DNA of 15,702 nucleotides from Ettlia oleoabundans (taxonomy: Eukaryota; Chlorophyta; Chlorophyceae; Chlamydomonadales), in NCBI GenBank assembly GCA_019693395.1, contig JAAMXP010004313.1, forward strand, positions 1-15,702. The letters are read 5' to 3'. Position numbers and translations under genes: made by a program. The notes beneath the pieces are model-generated. The model saw only the letters and a program-made list of their open reading frames with translations. It did not search any database and was not told where the DNA came from. Below, piece by piece: positions 12,901 through 15,702 of the stretch (position 1 is its first letter; every line of letters begins with the position of its first letter).

Positions 12901-13859
12901 GGCCCTCACCCTCCTCCTTGCTGTCTGCACTCACTGAAGAGGGTGGGGTAGGGCGCCTTGACCTGGCCTGAGTAGTACTTGTAAAAGTTGGCAATGTGGC
13001 GGTACTTGGGGGGGCAAGCCATGCACTCCAGGTCGTCCATGTTGCGTACAGCCTGGCGGGAGGAGCGGTACGGTCGTCATGGCAGCGCGTGCAGCATTCC
13101 AGGGTGAGACGCGGTGGATGGTTGGAGGCGTGCATACGTGTCACTCAATGAAACAGGGTCACAAACAAACACATGCAGACTGAGAGCTGCAAACAAGGAC
13201 TGCACACTGCCCAGCTGCAATGTCAGCAATCACTTGCGGGCCATGACTGGCTGTATCACAAATGCTGCACTTGTATAACTTTGCCTCCAATCTGACACAA
13301 CAAGGTTGCAGATTCACCACCTTGTCCGCACCGTCACCACATACATGCAACACATGTAAGCAAACCCCCAGTCATATTTGACACCACCCGCTTTGTATCA
13401 TATCCTCGCTGAATACTTTACTCGGGTTGTACAAGCCCCCCCATTTGCGTGCCTGAAAATCGCCACAGCAGATGAGTAGGTCAATCTTCTTGCCCTCCTT
13501 GCGCTCCAGGTACTGCATAGTCTCATAGATGCGGTCCAACTCGCCATGGCCACAACCCTCCACCGCAATCTGTGGAAACTCCAGAAGAGGTGGGCCACAA
13601 AGTGGAAAGCAAGGCAGGGGTGGGTAAGAAGGGCTTGCCAGGCAGCGCAGTATTGGTGGCAAATAACGCCCATGTTTGACAAAGCGGAGAGGACCCCAGT
13701 TCGTAGCCTCAAGTTGCCGTTCAGAGTGCAATCTGTGCCAAGCAAAACTGCATGCTGTAGCATTCAACAAGGCAGCGGCAGCGGCGGCAGCGGTGATGAG
13801 GGCTGCTGCGCCTTGCTGCACGCGTTCACCCTGAGCCCTCGCTTGGGGCCGCCTCCCAT
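9938..13859 (-). CDS. DBR1: RNA lariat debranching enzyme
   Basis: Ten exons on the minus strand: 13859-13830, 13569-13453, 13052-12935, 12690-12530, 12382-12314, 11975-11850, 11645-11361, 11115-10840, 10601-10364 and 10188-9938 (TGA), giving 556 residues (human about 544). It cleaves the 2'-5' bond of excised intron lariats in the nucleus. All metallophosphoesterase ligands are present: C16 and H18 (EGCGHGELD), D47 (CCGDFQ), N92 (GGNHEA), H182 (FLSHDW), H234 and H236 (FSAHLH). [20 protein letters not shown] and FLSLDKCLP are also family motifs. A Gln/Ala-rich insert fills about 247-278. The C-terminal DBR1 domain (VVEFPDAEG to VAFLQLL) is followed by a Gly-rich stretch (about 429-466) and an acidic, Gln/Ala-rich tail with two NPEEIEL motifs. 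ATG 13859 is in GCCATGG. Intron 2 (13053-13452) appears to use a GC donor. Confidence 0.96.
10234..10260. repeat. Perfect 12-bp inverted repeat with 3-nt loop in DBR1 intron 9
   Basis: GCACTGCAATGC, then AAC, then GCATTGCAGTGC: both arms pair perfectly. On the DBR1 coding strand the hairpin ends about 43 nt before the acceptor AG (10190-10189), just upstream of a branch-site-like CTTGAC. Confidence 0.93.
12706..12800. repeat. Low-complexity GGT/GT tract ending in G14, DBR1 intron 3
   Basis: The plus strand runs through GGTGGT units, a GT run and 14 consecutive G (12787-12800). The DBR1 pre-mRNA therefore carries C/A-rich sequence here. The antisense strand could form G-quadruplexes. Confidence 0.85.
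13053..13452 (-). other. Probable GC-AG intron in DBR1
   Basis: Joining CAG/GCACGC to CCGCCAG/GCTGTA gives CGDFQAVRN, the conserved DBR1 motif. The donor is a weak match beyond position +3. An in-frame GT donor 36 nt later (exon end 13417) would instead insert 12 residues between Q and A of this motif. Confidence 0.65.
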
Positions 13860-14179
13860 GGCGACCGGATTTATGTGCCGCTGAGCACTGTCTGCCAAAG
13901 CTACGAAACAGCAAGCACCGGTGTTGTTCGCCCAAGAAGCAACGTGCAAGTTATAACAACTTGTACTGGTTTGCAAGAACAATTATGGTTCACATGCCCG
14001 GTACGCATCTGCTGTGATGAGCTCTCAGCGCATCTGTACTGCCTGGGTTGTCCTGCTCACAGGTTGATATCAAGAGCGTCACTCGTCGGAGCTGGTAGCC
14101 TCCCCGTTTGCTTTTGGACGGGCAGAAATTGCCAGGCATAGCAGATTGGGGCTGGAAATCAAATAGTAGTAGCCACAAC
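13860..14179. promoter_or_regulatory. Divergent promoter region, DBR1 and aminotransferase
   Basis: These 320 bp separate two genes read outward. An imperfect inverted repeat at 13944-13966 pairs GTGCAAGTT with AACTTGTAC (one mismatch, 5-nt spacer) and has ATAAC at its centre. No standard TATA box at a good distance is seen for either gene. Confidence 0.5.
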
Positions 14180-15593
14180 ATGTGCATTCTCTGCGTGGCG
14201 CGCAAGTCCAGCACGGCCGTGTCCGGAGCGCGTCAACTGCTCTCAAGCTGGCAGTGTGGCACGGGCAGGGCTTCTGGCGCGGCCCAAGGTCGCCTCTTCA
14301 GCAGCCTGCCTGAGCCTGTGCAGGAGCCCAGCCGGCCTAATGATGTGGATGGAAAGGTGAAGTTGCCCGCAGATCGCGGATATTGTCGGGGCGAGCCTGC
14401 GTTTGCGTTTGTGCTGGGGGCAAGGCGCGCGGGTCCGCCACACTCCCGCACCGCTTTGTGCCTCCCGCCGCATCCTATACCCAAGCTTGCACTTTGAGTC
14501 GCTGCAGGTGACACACCCCTCCCTGCTGAATGAGAACCTACTTAAGGCACAGTATGCTGTTCGTGGCGAGCTCTACAACAAGGCGCTTGAGCTGCAGAAG
14601 CAGGGGCGCGAGCTCATATTCACAAATGGCAAGTCGCTATGCCATTGCTGGTGGTAGTTTTGGTCGGCGCAACCCTGCCATTGGATTGCTTGGTTGCAGC
14701 CTTGTGAAGCTAGTCGCTGCAGCAACTACGGCAAGGCATGTTTGGCAACAACTGGCAGGTATTCTTACAACAGGTGCAGCTGTCCGCGTATGGCAGCACA
14801 TTGATAGCAATGGTGGTTGCTGCCACAACCACCACGCTGCTCATCGACTTACTCTCCACGTCACCTGTGCAGTGGGCAACCCGCAGCAACTAGGGCAGAA
14901 GCCCATCACCTTCAACCGACAGGTGACCGCCCTGGTGGCGGCCCCATTCCTCATTGACCACCCCTCTGCGGCCTCCATGTTTCCGCGTGATGTGCTGGAA
15001 CGCGCCCGGAAGCTCAACAGCATGTTTGGGGGTGCCGTCGGCGCCTACACAGACTCGCGCGGCTGCCCCGGCGTGCGTCAGGAGGTGGCTGACTTCATCC
15101 AGCAGAGGGACGGTCACCCCTCCAACCCCGACCACATCTTCCTTACGGGTGGGTGGGTGATGGTGCCTGGGTGCACAAGGTGGATGGCCTGGTTGTGAGG
15201 CGCGAGGTGCCTTGGTGGACAGGTTGCTGGGTGGATGGTGGAAGGCAGGCGCAGGCTGGTGCTGTGTTGGTGAAGGTTGGATAGTGGAGGCAGTGTGGAA
15301 GGCGCAGGGAGCACAGCGTCGGCTTGCTGGCCCAACTCACAGCGCACACCTCTTCACCTCCCTTCCCCAATATCTCCCTTTGCTGCAGACGGCGCCAGCG
15401 TGGCTGTCCGCCTGCTGCTGAATGCGCTGATCCGTGATGGCTCCGACTCCATCCTAGTGCCCATCCCTCAGTACCCTCTCTACTCCGCATCCATCCAGCT
15501 GTACGGCGGCACCCTTCTGCCCTACTACCTCAAGGAGCAGAGCGGTTGGAGCATGGACCTGAACGAGATCACACGCAGCGTGCACGACGCACG
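14180..15593 (+). CDS. Alanine/glutamate:glyoxylate aminotransferase, N-terminal half (partial)
   Basis: Four exons are visible: 14180-14356, 14508-14628, 14873-15148 and 15389-15593, encoding about 260 residues. A GTGCGT donor at 15594 shows that the gene continues outside. It is a PLP-dependent class I aminotransferase of the alanine aminotransferase group. The motifs AQYAVRGELYNKALELQKQG, IFTNVGNPQQLGQKP, GAYTDSRGCPGVRQEV, FLTDGAS and VPIPQYPLYSASI agree better with plant glutamate:glyoxylate (photorespiratory) enzymes than with plain alanine aminotransferase. That is a judgement from remembered family patterns. The first 45 or so residues are rich in Arg, Ser and Ala with no acidic residue (ARKSSTAVSGARQLLSSW, GRLFSSLPEP), which suggests a mitochondrial presequence. 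The PLP lysine lies beyond the window. Intron 2 (14629-14872) appears to use a GC donor. Confidence 0.93.
14629..14872 (+). other. GC-AG intron in the aminotransferase gene
   Basis: The donor is AATG/GCAAGT and the acceptor CTGTGCAG/TG. Joining here gives FTNVGNP, the conserved family motif, in the right phase. I see no GT nearby in the phase needed. Confidence 0.85.
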
Positions 15594-15702
15594 GTGCGTG
15601 CATGGCCCGGCAGAGCACGGGGCATTAACGCGGGCAGCGCGTGTGTGTGCATGTGATTGTGTGTGGATGTGGTTGGTGGTGGTGGTGGGGTGTGTGTGGG
15701 GG
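15594..15702 (+). other. Start of a GT-rich intron running off the window
   Basis: This starts with donor GTGCGT and becomes almost pure G/T with GTGTGT and GGTGGT units near the end. No exon is seen in it. Confidence 0.7.

Overview
The window is nuclear DNA of a green alga (Chlorophyta). The evidence is: many short introns (about 100-460 bp) with GT-AG borders; TGTAA, the chlorophyte poly(A) signal, downstream of several genes; a plastid-type bile acid:sodium symporter; and a photorespiratory-type aminotransferase with a mitochondrial-looking leader. Nothing looks bacterial, viral or mobile. The species cannot be named from the sequence. Exon borders were worked out by hand from splice sites, reading phase and family conservation.

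Layout from left to right: (1) + strand 53-1248, the 3' end of a C2-like gene with a C-terminal membrane segment; (2) a convergent intergenic stretch with one TGTAA on each strand; (3) - strand 4696-2054, a complete nine-exon plastid BASS transporter of 386 residues; (4) 4697-5430, the BASS promoter (TATAATA), the presumed 3' UTR of the next gene, and an isolated plus-strand TATAAAA; (5) - strand 6300-5431, a small basic protein with a borealin-like C-terminal motif; (6) + strand 6815-9392, an eight-exon 3-hydroxyisobutyrate dehydrogenase of 318 residues, whose last intron carries a long GTGC/GT microsatellite; (7) - strand 13859-9938, a complete ten-exon RNA lariat debranching enzyme (DBR1) of 556 residues with all metal ligands and an unusual tail; (8) a 320-bp divergent promoter region; (9) + strand 14180-15593, the N-terminal half of an alanine/glutamate:glyoxylate aminotransferase, which runs out of the window.

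The genes do not form a pathway. They are ordinary housekeeping neighbours: plastid transport, mitochondrial valine breakdown, mitochondrial amino-group transfer, intron RNA turnover and possibly mitosis. The most notable signals are structural. Three of about 31 fully delimited introns appear to use a GC rather than GT donor, each supported by conserved protein sequence across the junction. DBR1 carries the heptapeptide NPEEIEL twice in its acidic tail. The last DBR1 intron contains a perfect 12-bp hairpin. I see no clearly new multi-gene system here.
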